A stretch of DNA of 64,000 bases from Gimibacter soli (GTDB lineage Bacteria > Pseudomonadota > Alphaproteobacteria > Sphingomonadales > Kordiimonadaceae): contig NZ_CP116805.1 in the NCBI RefSeq assembly GCF_028463845.1, forward strand, positions 1,178,001 through 1,242,000, written 5' to 3'. How positions within the stretch are numbered: position 1 is the first letter of the stretch; every line of letters starts with the position of its first letter. Of the stretch, positions 34,470 through 42,627 are shown in pieces. The notes beneath the pieces are model-generated. The model saw nothing but the letters and a program-made list of their open reading frames with translations, ran no database searches and had not been told where the DNA came from. A program made the translations under genes and the position numbers.

Positions 34470-35723
34470 ATGCATAACTGGCGCATCAAGTTTGCGCTGT
34501 TCCTGATCTATGTGGTTTTCGCCATGCTCTTGAACAGCGTCGGGACGGTCATTCTGCAGGTCATGGGCAACTATGATTTGCGGCACGTTGATGCCGCGAT
34601 CCTCGAGGCCTTCAAGGATCTGCCCATTGCTGTTGTGTCACTTCTCGTCGCCTCGTTCCTGCCGCGGCTTGGCTTCCGCCGCGCGATGATGCTGGGACTT
34701 GCCATCGTCACCGGCGCCTGTATTGCCATGCCGCTGGTGCCGGCCTTCCTGACGACCAAGCTGTTGTTCCTGTGCGTGGGCGCGTCCTTCGCGCTTGTGA
34801 AGGTGTCGGTCTATGCGACTGTCGGGCTGATCACCGATGACGCGAAAGAGCATGCAAGCACCATGAACACGCTGGAGGGCATGTTCATGATCGGCGTGCT
34901 GATGGGCTACTGGATTTTTGCCCAATTCGTTTCGGTCGACGATCCGAAGTCGCAGGAATGGCTGAATGTCTACTGGCTGCTTGCCGGCCTTGCCGCCATC
35001 ACCATCGTGGTCCTTTTCTTCACGCCCTATGATGAAAGCGGCAGCAAGCTCGAAAACGCGGGCCGGACACTCGGCGACGATTTTGTCGGCATGCTGCGGC
35101 TTGTGGTGCGGCCTGTGGCCTATGTCTTTGTGATTTCAGCTTTCCTCTATGTGCTGATCGAGCAGGGCATCGGCACGTGGCTCCCTACCTTCAACAAGGA
35201 AATCCTGCATCTGCCGACCGATATGGCGATCGAGGCCGGGATCATCTTCTCGGGCACGCTGGCCATCGGGCGCTTGTCGGCAGGGGCAGTGCTTGCGCGG
35301 TTTGACTGGTATCCTGTCCTGAATTGCTGCCTTGTGGCGATGGGCGTGCTGGTGCTTCTGGTGCTGCCGCTGACGCATGGGGTGATCGCTGACGCCAACA
35401 TCACCTGGCTGACGGCACCGCCGGCGGCCTATATCTTCCCGCTGATCGGGCTGTTTATGGCGCCCATCTATCCGGCCATCAATTCGGTGGTTCTGTCCGC
35501 ACTGCCCCGCCACCAGCATGCGGCGATGACCGGGCTGATCGTCATCTTCTCGGCGCTTGGCGGCACCACAGGGTCGCTGATCACGGGGCGCGTGTTCGGT
35601 GCCTTTGGCGGGCAGACGGCCTTCTATTTCTCGCTGGTGCCGATGGTCGGTATCCTGATCGCGCTTTATTTCTTCCGGCGCGAAACCCGGCGCACGGGTG
35701 AGGCCGTGGCGGGCGAGGCCTGA
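34470..35723 (+). CDS. MFS sugar transporter
   Basis: This 417-residue protein has about twelve membrane helices and resembles the FucP/NNP-like branch of the MFS (short N-terminus NWRIKFALFLIYVVFAMLLNSVGTV; GASFALVKVSVYATVGL; PIYPAINSVVLSALP). ATG at 34470 follows GGGAGG. It is divergent from the GH65-pgmB operon across the shared operator, so it is expected to bring the disaccharide from periplasm to cytoplasm after TonB-dependent uptake. The C-terminus is charged and cytosolic. Confidence 0.9.
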   Translation: MHNWRIKFALFLIYVVFAMLLNSVGTVILQVMGNYDLRHVDAAILEAFKDLPIAVVSLLVASFLPRLGFRRAMMLGLAIVTGACIAMPLVPAFLTTKLLFLCVGASFALVKVSVYATVGLITDDAKEHASTMNTLEGMFMIGVLMGYWIFAQFVSVDDPKSQEWLNVYWLLAGLAAITIVVLFFTPYDESGSKLENAGRTLGDDFVGMLRLVVRPVAYVFVISAFLYVLIEQGIGTWLPTFNKEILHLPTDMAIEAGIIFSGTLAIGRLSAGAVLARFDWYPVLNCCLVAMGVLVLLVLPLTHGVIADANITWLTAPPAAYIFPLIGLFMAPIYPAINSVVLSALPRHQHAAMTGLIVIFSALGGTTGSLITGRVFGAFGGQTAFYFSLVPMVGILIALYFFRRETRRTGEAVAGEA

Positions 35724-35742
35724 GTCTCGCCCTTGGCCGCCC

Positions 35743-36882
35743 CTAATCGAGCGTGCGGCGGTAGCGTTTCATGGCAATGAGCGTGATCGCTGCCATGAAT
35801 ACGAGAAGCGGCCAGACATGCGGCCATATCTCGGCCATGCCGCTGCCTTTCAACAGAATCCCGCGCGAGATATTGATGAAGTGGGTGGCCGGCATGATGT
35901 TGCCGATCACCTGCGCCCATTCGGGCATACCCCGGAAGGGGAACAGGAAGCCCGACAGCATGATCGAGGGCAGGGTCACCATCATCGACATCTGGATGGC
36001 CTGCGTCTGGTTTTCCGCCGCCGCCGATAGCGTGAAACCGATGGCCATGTTGCAGGTGATGAAGATGATAAGCGCGGCAGCCAGAAGCCACAGGCTGCCG
36101 ACAACCGGCACCTGGAAGAGCGCCCACGCCACAGCCACGATGATCGCGGCCTGCACAAAGCCGATCACCACATAAGGCGTGATCTTGCCGACCATGACTT
36201 CCAGGGGGCGCACCGGCATCGCCAGCAGGTTTTCCATCGTGCCGCGCTCGCGTTCCCGCGTGATGGCAAGGGCCGTCATCATGATGCCGGTCATCGTCAG
36301 GATGATGGCAATCAGCCCCGGCACGATATTGTAACGAGTGAAGCCTTCGGGGTTATAGGCTCGGTGCAGGCGCAGCTCGACGGGCGGCTTTGCGGGGCGC
36401 AAGGGGGCGAGCGTGCCTTTCAGTTCCTCCTTCAAGACCCGGTCCATCATGCCGTTGGCAGCCGATAGCGCGCCCGAGGTGGCAACCGGGTCGCTGGCGT
36501 CGGCTTCGATCAGCAGTTTCGGTTTCTCGCCGCGCAGCAGGTCACGCTCGAAATTCGGAGGGATCGAGACGACAAACAGCACGTCGCCCCGTTGCAGCAT
36601 TTCCTTCGCTTCGGCTTCCGAGCGCGGCTCATGGTCGATGGAGAAATAGTCGGTGTTCTTGAGGCCCGCCACAAAGGCGCGGGCGATGGGGCTGCTGTCC
36701 TGCGATATCACCGCCGTTGGCAGATGCTTGGGGTCGGTGTTCAGCGCGTAGCCGAACAGCAGCAACTGCATGATCGGGATCATCACGATCATGCGGAGCG
36801 TTACGGTATCGCGCTTCAGCTGGATGAATTCCTTGGCGAGGATCGCCCGTGCGCGGCGGAAGGAGAAAAGACCGTTTGTCAT
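35743..36882 (-). CDS. ABC-2 type transporter permease (YhhJ/DrrB-like)
   Basis: This 379-residue membrane protein has one N-terminal helix (about residues 27-47), a large extracytoplasmic domain (about 50-180) and five C-terminal helices with the ABC-2 signature ALAITRERERGTMENLLAMPVRPLEVMVGKITPYV. It is the membrane part of an efflux ABC transporter. Its start overlaps the ATPase stop by four bases, so the two are coupled. Only one permease gene is present, so it should act as a homodimer, whereas related operons often carry two. Confidence 0.92.
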   Translation of the reverse strand: MTNGLFSFRRARAILAKEFIQLKRDTVTLRMIVMIPIMQLLLFGYALNTDPKHLPTAVISQDSSPIARAFVAGLKNTDYFSIDHEPRSEAEAKEMLQRGDVLFVVSIPPNFERDLLRGEKPKLLIEADASDPVATSGALSAANGMMDRVLKEELKGTLAPLRPAKPPVELRLHRAYNPEGFTRYNIVPGLIAIILTMTGIMMTALAITRERERGTMENLLAMPVRPLEVMVGKITPYVVIGFVQAAIIVAVAWALFQVPVVGSLWLLAAALIIFITCNMAIGFTLSAAAENQTQAIQMSMMVTLPSIMLSGFLFPFRGMPEWAQVIGNIMPATHFINISRGILLKGSGMAEIWPHVWPLLVFMAAITLIAMKRYRRTLD

Positions 36883-37847
36883 GCCGCGTCTCCCGGCGTG
36901 CCATTCTCAGCGCCTTTGAAGTTATCCTGCGCGTCTGCCATGTAGCGGATGAAGATATCCTCGAACGAGGGCTCGGCTTCATGCCAGCTAAGGCCTTCGC
37001 GGCTGAAATAGGGCTTGAGGGCGGCTTCAAGCGCCGCCTTGTCGGTGCCGCTGACATGCAGATTATCGCCGAAGGGCGCGACCGTTTTGACGGCCTTTTC
37101 GGCTTCCAGTTCCTTGGCAAGCGGCATCAGGTTCTGCCCGCGCACCACCCAGGTGGAAAGCCCGGCGCCCCGTATCACATCTTTCACGGTGCCCTGCGTG
37201 ACAAGGCGACCATAGGACATATAGATGATGGCGTGGCAGCGCTCGGCCTCGTCCATATAATGGGTGGAGACAAGCACGGTCAGGCCTTCTGCGGCCAGTC
37301 GGTGGATTTCATCCCAGAATTCGCGGCGGGCCTTCGGGTCCACGCCTGCGGTGGGCTCATCCAGCAGCAACAGTTCCGGTTCGTGCAGGATGCAAGCAGC
37401 CAGCGCCAGCCGCTGTTTCCAGCCGCCCGAAAGCTGCCCGGCCAGCTGCTTTTGCCGGTCCACGAGATTGAGGTTTTGAAGTGCTGTATCGACCCGTTCC
37501 TTGCGGCGATCAAGGCCGTAAAGGTCGGCCACGAACTCGAGGTTTTCGCGGATGCTGAGGTCTTCCCAGAAGCTGAATTTCTGGGTCATGTAACCGATGC
37601 GGCGTTTCACCTCGGCGGCTTCCCCGACGATATCGAAACCAAGGCAGGTGCCTTCGCCGGCGTCGGGGGTGAGGAGTCCGCAGATCATGCGGAGGGTGGT
37701 TGTTTTGCCGCTGCCGTTAGGGCCGAGGAAGCCATAGATACGGCCACGCGGCACCTGCACATCGAAACCATCGACGACCTTGCGCCCACCGAAGGATTTG
37801 GTGAGGCCTCGGACGTCGATCACATTATCCGGGGCTGAGGTCATCAT
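36879..37847 (-). CDS. ABC transporter ATP-binding protein
   Basis: This 322-residue ATPase has Walker A (GPNGSGKTT, residues 42-50), the signature LSGGWKQRLALA (139-150), Walker B with LLLDEPTAGVDP (160-171) and the His switch STHYMDEAERC. A C-terminal extension of about 90 residues is typical of DrrA/YhhJ-linked efflux ATPases. It overlaps the adaptor gene upstream and the permease downstream by four bases each, forming one translationally coupled operon. Confidence 0.95.
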   Translation of the reverse strand: MMTSAPDNVIDVRGLTKSFGGRKVVDGFDVQVPRGRIYGFLGPNGSGKTTTLRMICGLLTPDAGEGTCLGFDIVGEAAEVKRRIGYMTQKFSFWEDLSIRENLEFVADLYGLDRRKERVDTALQNLNLVDRQKQLAGQLSGGWKQRLALAACILHEPELLLLDEPTAGVDPKARREFWDEIHRLAAEGLTVLVSTHYMDEAERCHAIIYMSYGRLVTQGTVKDVIRGAGLSTWVVRGQNLMPLAKELEAEKAVKTVAPFGDNLHVSGTDKAALEAALKPYFSREGLSWHEAEPSFEDIFIRYMADAQDNFKGAENGTPGDAA

Positions 37848-38827
37848 TCCTGCTCCAGCGTCACATCCACCGGCAGGCCGGGGCGCAGGGCAGGGCTTGG
37901 CGAGGTGGGCTTGGCCTCAACGAGGAAGACAAGCTTGTCGCGCGATTCCACGCTGTAGATCACGGGCGGCGTATATTCGGCCTCGGACGAGATATAGGAA
38001 ATGGTGGCGTCAATCGTCCCGTTGCAGCCGTCACAACCGACGCTGATATGGTGGCCCATCGGCAGCTTTGGCAGCAGGGCCTGCGGTACATAGAAGCGCA
38101 CCTTCACATTTTCGGGCGGCAGCAGGCTGACAACCGGCTGGCCGGCGGCAACATACTCGCCGGGGCGGAAATAGGTGTCCTCGACCATCGCACCCGCCGG
38201 TGCTTTTGGGGTGGCATCTGTCAGTTGCTTGTCGATGCGGGCAAGGGCCTGCACTGCGCGGTCGACCGATGCACGGGCGGCTTCGATCCGGTCGCTGCGG
38301 GCACCCAGCTGATCGGCTGTCAGCTTGGCGTCCAGTTCCTTCAGTTGCGCGCGGGTACTGATCAGGCGGGCCTCGGCGGCATCAAGGGATGACTGGCTGG
38401 CGGCACCGGTGGGGACCAAGGGCTTCAGGCGCACGAATTCCTTTTCGGCATTCACAAGATTTGCCTTCACCTGATCGCGCTGGCGGCGGGTGATATCAAG
38501 CTCTTCAGGCCGCGCCCCCTTGGTGAGGTCGGCATATTCGGCCTCGGCGCGGGCGAGATCGGCCGCCGCTGCCGCGCGCGCGGCGGTGAGGTCGGTCAGG
38601 TCCAGCGAGAAAAGCGGGGCGCCAACGGCAACCTGATCCCCGCGCGAAACCGAAAGGGTTTCCAGCAGGCCGCCGGTTGTGGCGGCAAGGCGGACATATT
38701 CACCTTCCACATAGCCATGAAGGGCCGTGTCGGCGGGCTCGCACCCGGCCAACACGGCGGTCATGACGACCAGTAGGCTTGTCCGCTTTTTTATTGTTGC
38801 CTCGTTTCTGTCGTGACGTTTTTTCAT
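37844..38827 (-). CDS. HlyD-family periplasmic adaptor lipoprotein
   Basis: This 327-residue membrane fusion protein has a lipobox (VLAGC, Cys29), a biotinyl-lipoyl domain (YVRLAATTGGLLETLSVSRGDQV), a long coiled-coil hairpin (about residues 85-185) and a beta-barrel domain. It would bridge the ABC permease to an outer membrane channel. ATG at 38827 overlaps the TetR stop (ATGA) with GAGG ahead. The TetR-adaptor-ATPase-permease order resembles YbhGFSR-type drug efflux operons, in which YbhG is a comparable adaptor. No TolC partner is encoded in this operon. Confidence 0.92.
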   Translation of the reverse strand: MKKRHDRNEATIKKRTSLLVVMTAVLAGCEPADTALHGYVEGEYVRLAATTGGLLETLSVSRGDQVAVGAPLFSLDLTDLTAARAAAAADLARAEAEYADLTKGARPEELDITRRQRDQVKANLVNAEKEFVRLKPLVPTGAASQSSLDAAEARLISTRAQLKELDAKLTADQLGARSDRIEAARASVDRAVQALARIDKQLTDATPKAPAGAMVEDTYFRPGEYVAAGQPVVSLLPPENVKVRFYVPQALLPKLPMGHHISVGCDGCNGTIDATISYISSEAEYTPPVIYSVESRDKLVFLVEAKPTSPSPALRPGLPVDVTLEQE

Positions 38828-39507
38828 TTCAGAGCCTCGCGTGTCATGGCGATGATCGCGTCCGTCTGCTGCAGGATCATGGCAACGATGGTGGCGGCTT
38901 CCTGCGCACCATAGTCCTGCCATTGCAGCCGGCGGAGCGCCGTCGCCTTATGTGTTTTGAAGATAACGGCCTGCCCGAGTAGCGAATGGGCGCACAGGAT
39001 CGCCCGCTCGTCGGCGGGGTCGGCCTTCACAAGGAAAGCCACAAGCCGGGTAAGGGTTTCGTGCATGGGGCGCATTGAGCCCTCATAGAGAAAATCGAAA
39101 TTCGGGGTGGGGTCCAGTTGCTCGCGGATCAGGATGCGGGCGATGTAGGGCGACGCCCGCTCGCTGAGCAGGAAGCGTGCGAAATTCGACATGACATTAT
39201 GGAGAAGGGCTGTGGCTTTCTCGTCAGTCATGTCGCCCGCCTTGAACCGTGCTTCCACCTCATCGGTAAAGCCGCTCATCACGCTGCGGGCCATGGTGCC
39301 GATGCTTTCGAGAATGGCGCGGTAAAGGCCTTCCTTGCCGTTGTAGTAATAGGCGATGGCCGAAATATTGACGCCTGCCTCGTTGGCAAGCGCGCGGGTG
39401 GAGGTGCCCTCGTAGCCATGCTCGCCGAACACTTTCACGCCCGCCATCAGCAGGCGTTCTTTCGCGTCGACCTGATCGGGCTTGGTGTTGGCGGCGGGGC
39501 GGGGCAT
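38824..39507 (-). CDS. TetR/AcrR-family regulator of the ABC efflux operon
   Basis: This 227-residue protein has an N-terminal TetR helix-turn-helix (AKERLLMAGVKVFGEHGYEGTSTRALANEAGVNISAIAYYYNGKEGLY) and a C-terminal domain of the CerR/YbiH (DUF1956) type. ATG at 39507 follows AAGGAG by seven bases. As first gene of the operon it likely represses itself and the pump; repeats suitable as its operator lie just upstream at 39562-39590. Confidence 0.92.
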   Translation of the reverse strand: MPRPAANTKPDQVDAKERLLMAGVKVFGEHGYEGTSTRALANEAGVNISAIAYYYNGKEGLYRAILESIGTMARSVMSGFTDEVEARFKAGDMTDEKATALLHNVMSNFARFLLSERASPYIARILIREQLDPTPNFDFLYEGSMRPMHETLTRLVAFLVKADPADERAILCAHSLLGQAVIFKTHKATALRRLQWQDYGAQEAATIVAMILQQTDAIIAMTREALK

Positions 39508-39561
39508 GCGACTCTCCTTGGCGTGTCTCGGGGGTGAGTCGTACCACAATCACGCAATAAA

Positions 39562-39590
39562 TCAATCGAATGATTTAATCGAGTGATTGA
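39562..39590. promoter_or_regulatory. Candidate operator for the ABC-efflux TetR regulator
   Basis: TCGAATGATT (39566-39575) and TCGAGTGATT (39579-39588) are near-identical direct repeats with a 13-base period, framed by TCAATC and GATTGA. They lie in the AT-rich stretch 55-85 bases upstream of the TetR start. Confidence 0.55.
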
Positions 39591-39621
39591 AAAAGAAAAC
39601 GGCCCCGGAATCCGGGGCCGT
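39590..39621 (-). terminator. Terminator after the DsbA-like isomerase gene
   Basis: On the minus strand, CGGCCCCGG pairs with CCGGGGCCG around a three-base loop (39600-39620), followed by TTTTCTTTTTC. It isolates the SDR-isomerase operon from the efflux operon. Confidence 0.88.
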
Positions 39622-39647
39622 CGGCATCGGTCAGGCTGCCGGGAAGA

Positions 39648-40271
39648 TCACGGGGCAGGTGTCGTGAGGACCCTTTCGATCAGGTCCAGCCTGTCCTTGC
39701 CGAAGTAAAGATCACCGTTCACGACAAAGCTCGGGATGCCGAAGGCGCCATGGTCGTAAGCGGCTTGTGTGTTGGCCATCAGGCCTTCCTTGATGGCGGG
39801 TTCCTGTGCGCGTGCCATCAGTGCATCAGTTGGTAGGCCGGCTTCAGCCAGTGTGGCAGCGAGTATGGCGGGGTCATCAAGCTTGCGGGGGTCTTCCCAC
39901 ATATAGTGGAACATGGCTTCCATATAGGGGGCAAGGATGCCTTCGGCTTTGGCCGCCACAGCGCCCCGCATGATGGCCAGCGTATTCACCGGAAAATGCG
40001 GGTTCATGCGGAAGGCGGAAAGGCCGTGCCGTTTCAGGAAGCGTTCCATTTCCAGCCGTTCGTAGGCCATCTTATGCGGGACATTCGCATAGGCCATGAA
40101 GGGGGACTGGTTGCCGGTCATCTTGAAAAGCCCGCCAAGCAGCAAAGGCACTGGTCGGAAACTCACGCCCGTGCGCTTCTCAAGGCCCGGCAGCACGCGG
40201 TAGGCCATATAGGCGTTGGGGCTGCCGAAGTCGAAATAGAAGATGGCTTCGTTTTTCATGTTGCTCACCAT
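39648..40271 (-). CDS. DsbA-family 2-hydroxychromene-2-carboxylate isomerase-like protein
   Basis: This 207-residue thioredoxin-fold protein of the HCCA isomerase/kappa-class glutathione transferase group opens with IFYFDFGSPNAYMA, where the serine replaces the CxxC cysteine and activates glutathione. The cis-proline loop is GIPSFVVNG. Homologues isomerise naphthalene-pathway intermediates or conjugate glutathione. ATG at 40271 overlaps the SDR stop; ATG at 40259 with GGTGAG ahead is an alternative. No aromatic ring-cleavage genes are near, so the substrate is open. It is co-transcribed with the SDR. Confidence 0.88.
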   Translation of the reverse strand: MVSNMKNEAIFYFDFGSPNAYMAYRVLPGLEKRTGVSFRPVPLLLGGLFKMTGNQSPFMAYANVPHKMAYERLEMERFLKRHGLSAFRMNPHFPVNTLAIMRGAVAAKAEGILAPYMEAMFHYMWEDPRKLDDPAILAATLAEAGLPTDALMARAQEPAIKEGLMANTQAAYDHGAFGIPSFVVNGDLYFGKDRLDLIERVLTTPAP

Positions 40272-41026
40272 GTTTCGCCGTAGGGGCGGAGATCAAGTTC
40301 ATGGGTCCAGGCGTCGCGCGGCTGCTGGTGCAGTTGCCAGTAAGTTTCGGCGATGCTTTCGGGGTTCATCAGTATATCGGGGGGCAGGTTGGCGGCGACT
40401 TCGGCGCCTTTCATGGCGGCGATCCGCTCGCGCACGAAGGCCGTATCGACGCCCGCATCGATCACCAGATGGGCGACATGGATATTCTGCGGCCCCAGCT
40501 CCCGCGCCATCGATTGGGCAAGGAGCCGCAGGCCGGCCTTGGCGGAAGCAAATGCTGCATATCCCTTGCCGCCCCGCACGGACGCCGTGGCCCCGGTGAA
40601 GAAGATCGAGCCGCGCCCATGTACCAGCAGGCGGCGGGCGGCTTCCCGGCCGCTCAGGAAGCCCGCGAAGCAGGCCATTTCCCACACCTTGCGGAAAACC
40701 CGGTCGGTGGTCTCAAGGATCGGGAAATTCACATTGGCGCCCACGTTGAAGATGACCGCCTCAAGGGGTGCGCTGGCGTCCGCCGCATCCAGAAACGCCG
40801 CGACCTGATCGCCTTCGCGGGCGTCGAGCGTGTGGGGGGTGAAGCGCCCGCCCGCAGCGGTGATCTCGTCGGTAAGCACGGCGAGCTTGTCGCCGGTGCG
40901 GCGCCCTCCATGGACATGATAGCCCCCGGCGGCAAAACGCTTGGCGATAGCGGCGCCGATAAAATTGCCCGCACCGATCACGGCCACACTGGCATTGCGC
41001 TGATCCACGAAACCCTCCCGTTTCAT
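40265..41026 (-). CDS. SDR-family oxidoreductase with Phe in place of the catalytic Tyr
   Basis: This 253-residue Rossmann protein has GAGNFIG as the dinucleotide motif (residues 18-24) and VIFNVGAN as the NAG-like motif. The usual YxxxK catalytic pair appears as Phe159-Ala-Ser-Ala-Lys163: the codon is TTT, so the tyrosine is missing, although Tyr156 stands three residues earlier. The C-terminal half (MARELGPQNIHVAHLVIDAGVDTAFVRER) matches an SDR subgroup that shares this Phe. Activity as a classical oxidoreductase is therefore uncertain. It is divergent from the HxlR regulator and overlaps the isomerase gene by seven bases. Confidence 0.88.
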   Translation of the reverse strand: MKREGFVDQRNASVAVIGAGNFIGAAIAKRFAAGGYHVHGGRRTGDKLAVLTDEITAAGGRFTPHTLDAREGDQVAAFLDAADASAPLEAVIFNVGANVNFPILETTDRVFRKVWEMACFAGFLSGREAARRLLVHGRGSIFFTGATASVRGGKGYAAFASAKAGLRLLAQSMARELGPQNIHVAHLVIDAGVDTAFVRERIAAMKGAEVAANLPPDILMNPESIAETYWQLHQQPRDAWTHELDLRPYGETW

Positions 41027-41035
41027 AAGTTCACT

Positions 41036-41067
41036 TTTAAGACTGATAAATCTTGATTTAAGACTGA
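41036..41067. promoter_or_regulatory. Direct repeats between the SDR and HxlR genes
   Basis: TTTAAGACTGA occurs perfectly twice (41036-41046 and 41057-41067) with a 21-base period, two helical turns, in the 61-base divergent region. It is a likely binding site for the HxlR regulator acting on both promoters. Confidence 0.65.
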
Positions 41068-41087
41068 GTCAATGCAAAAAGAGCATC

Positions 41088-41558
41088 ATGAAATGGAATG
41101 AACTCTCAGATCAGCATTGCTCGCTTGCCCGGTCGCTCGCCGTTCTCGGCGATCGCTGGACACTGATGATCCTGCGCGACGCTTTCCTTCGGGTGCGGCG
41201 GTTCGATGATTTTCAGGCGCAGCTCGGCATCGCCCGGCGGGTGCTGCAGGAAAGGCTTGCGGGTCTTGTGGATGCGGGTGTGCTGGAAAAAGTGCCATAT
41301 CAGGAACGGCCGCTACGTCACGAATACCGGCTGACACAGAAGGGGCTGGACCTCTATCCCGTCATCCTCAGCCTCGTGCATTGGGGCGACACCTATTATG
41401 CGGGCGAGGACGGGCCGCCGGTGCGGTTCCACCACAAGTCCTGCGGCCATACGGCTGAACCCGTGCTCACCTGTTCCTGCTGCCGGGAAGCCCTGCGCCC
41501 CCGCGAAGTGCAGCCCGAGTTCAGCGAAGCCCTGAAGCTCGCGCTCAAAACCACCTGA
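41088..41558 (+). CDS. HxlR-family winged-helix regulator
   Basis: This 156-residue protein carries the HxlR domain (residues 9-100) with the N-terminal cysteine Cys11 (QHCSLARSLAVLGDRWTLMILRD) that senses electrophiles in relatives, and the wing RPLRHEYRLTQKG. The tail has a compact Cys/His set (His116, Cys119, His121, Cys129, Cys131, Cys132) that could bind zinc. It is divergent from the SDR/isomerase operon and probably regulates it in response to a quinone, aldehyde or similar electrophile. Confidence 0.92.
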   Translation: MKWNELSDQHCSLARSLAVLGDRWTLMILRDAFLRVRRFDDFQAQLGIARRVLQERLAGLVDAGVLEKVPYQERPLRHEYRLTQKGLDLYPVILSLVHWGDTYYAGEDGPPVRFHHKSCGHTAEPVLTCSCCREALRPREVQPEFSEALKLALKTT

Positions 41559-41564
41559 TAGCTT

Positions 41565-42458
41565 TCAGTTATCGGTCGCGACGGAGCTTGATAAAAGGTC
41601 GATCAGGTGGCGCAGCACCGGCGACATATGATCGCGCCGCCACACAAGATCGAGATGGGCATCAAGCCCCACGCCTTCCACCTTCCGCGCGATCAGTCCT
41701 TCGGGCAAGTCATCCAGAATATAGGAAACGCTGAGGAAGTGGCCGACGCCACTGAGCGCCAGCTCCACGCCAATGGTTGGATCCTGTGCCTGATAGGCCA
41801 CCTCCGGCGCGCGGCCGCCGCGGGTGATAGCACCGATCAGGTCATCATAAAGGCCGGGATTCAGCCGTCTTGAAAAGATGATAAGCGGATCGTCGGCGAG
41901 GTCCGCTACAGTCACCTTGGCCTTGGCGGCAAGCTTGTGGTCGGCGCGAACGAGGACCACCCACTGGCCGCGCTGGAACGGGCGGGCGATCAGGCTGGGC
42001 TCGGTCACCGGCGAACGCGCCACGCCAAGGTCGATCTTGCCGTCAGCAGTGGCAGCGGCAGTCTCAAACGTATTCATCGCGATCATCGATATCCGCGCGC
42101 TCGGGAAGGTTTCGCGCACGCTTTGCATCAGGACAGGCAGGTGGCGCTTGGCGATAAACTCAAGCGCACCGATCCTGACATTGATCTTGGTCGATGGGTC
42201 GCCGGAATTGAATTTTGCCTCCAGCGCCTGCGCTTCTTCCAGCAGCGTGCGGACGGCAGGCAGGTAATTGCGGGTGGCATCGGTTGGCGCCACGCCGCGC
42301 GCTTCCCGGTGGAAGAGGGCAACGCCGAGGCGGGCCTCAAGTTCCTGAATTTGCTTGGTAAGCGCCGGCTGGCTGATGTTCAGCCGGTCAGCTGCGCGGC
42401 GGAAGTTCAATTCCTCCGCCACTGCCACCAGCGCACGCCATAACCTCAGCTCGACCAT
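41565..42458 (-). CDS. LysR-family transcriptional regulator
   Basis: This 297-residue protein has the LysR helix-turn-helix (ELNFRRAADRLNISQPALTKQIQELEARLGVALFHR, about residues 15-50) and a substrate-binding co-inducer domain (KINVRIGALEFIAKRHLPVLMQSV onward). It is divergent from the RND efflux operon, with several GTTATC-type repeats in the shared promoter region, and so likely controls that pump and itself. It ends six bases after the convergent HxlR stop. Confidence 0.93.
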   Translation of the reverse strand: MVELRLWRALVAVAEELNFRRAADRLNISQPALTKQIQELEARLGVALFHREARGVAPTDATRNYLPAVRTLLEEAQALEAKFNSGDPSTKINVRIGALEFIAKRHLPVLMQSVRETFPSARISMIAMNTFETAAATADGKIDLGVARSPVTEPSLIARPFQRGQWVVLVRADHKLAAKAKVTVADLADDPLIIFSRRLNPGLYDDLIGAITRGGRAPEVAYQAQDPTIGVELALSGVGHFLSVSYILDDLPEGLIARKVEGVGLDAHLDLVWRRDHMSPVLRHLIDLLSSSVATDN

Positions 42459-42461
42459 TGT

Positions 42462-42530
42462 GATAACCTATAGTTATCGAAACATAACGATATACGATTA
42501 GAAATCGTTATCAGATAGCCACATGTTATC
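42462..42530. promoter_or_regulatory. LysR binding region: repeated GATAAC/GTTATC dyads
   Basis: GATAAC (42462) mirrors GTTATC (42473) across five bases; ATAACGAT (42484-42491) mirrors ATCGTTAT (42504-42511) across twelve; another GTTATC follows at 42525. All face the same helix side and fill the divergent gap, as expected for LysR recognition and activation sites. Confidence 0.7.
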
Positions 42531-42627
42531 GCTGCTCGTCAAGGTGAGTCTTGGCGCGCCCCAATTCCCCGCAGGCTCAAAAGGGCCGGTGACTACCAAC
42601 AGAAAACGACAACGAGGACAACCCATC

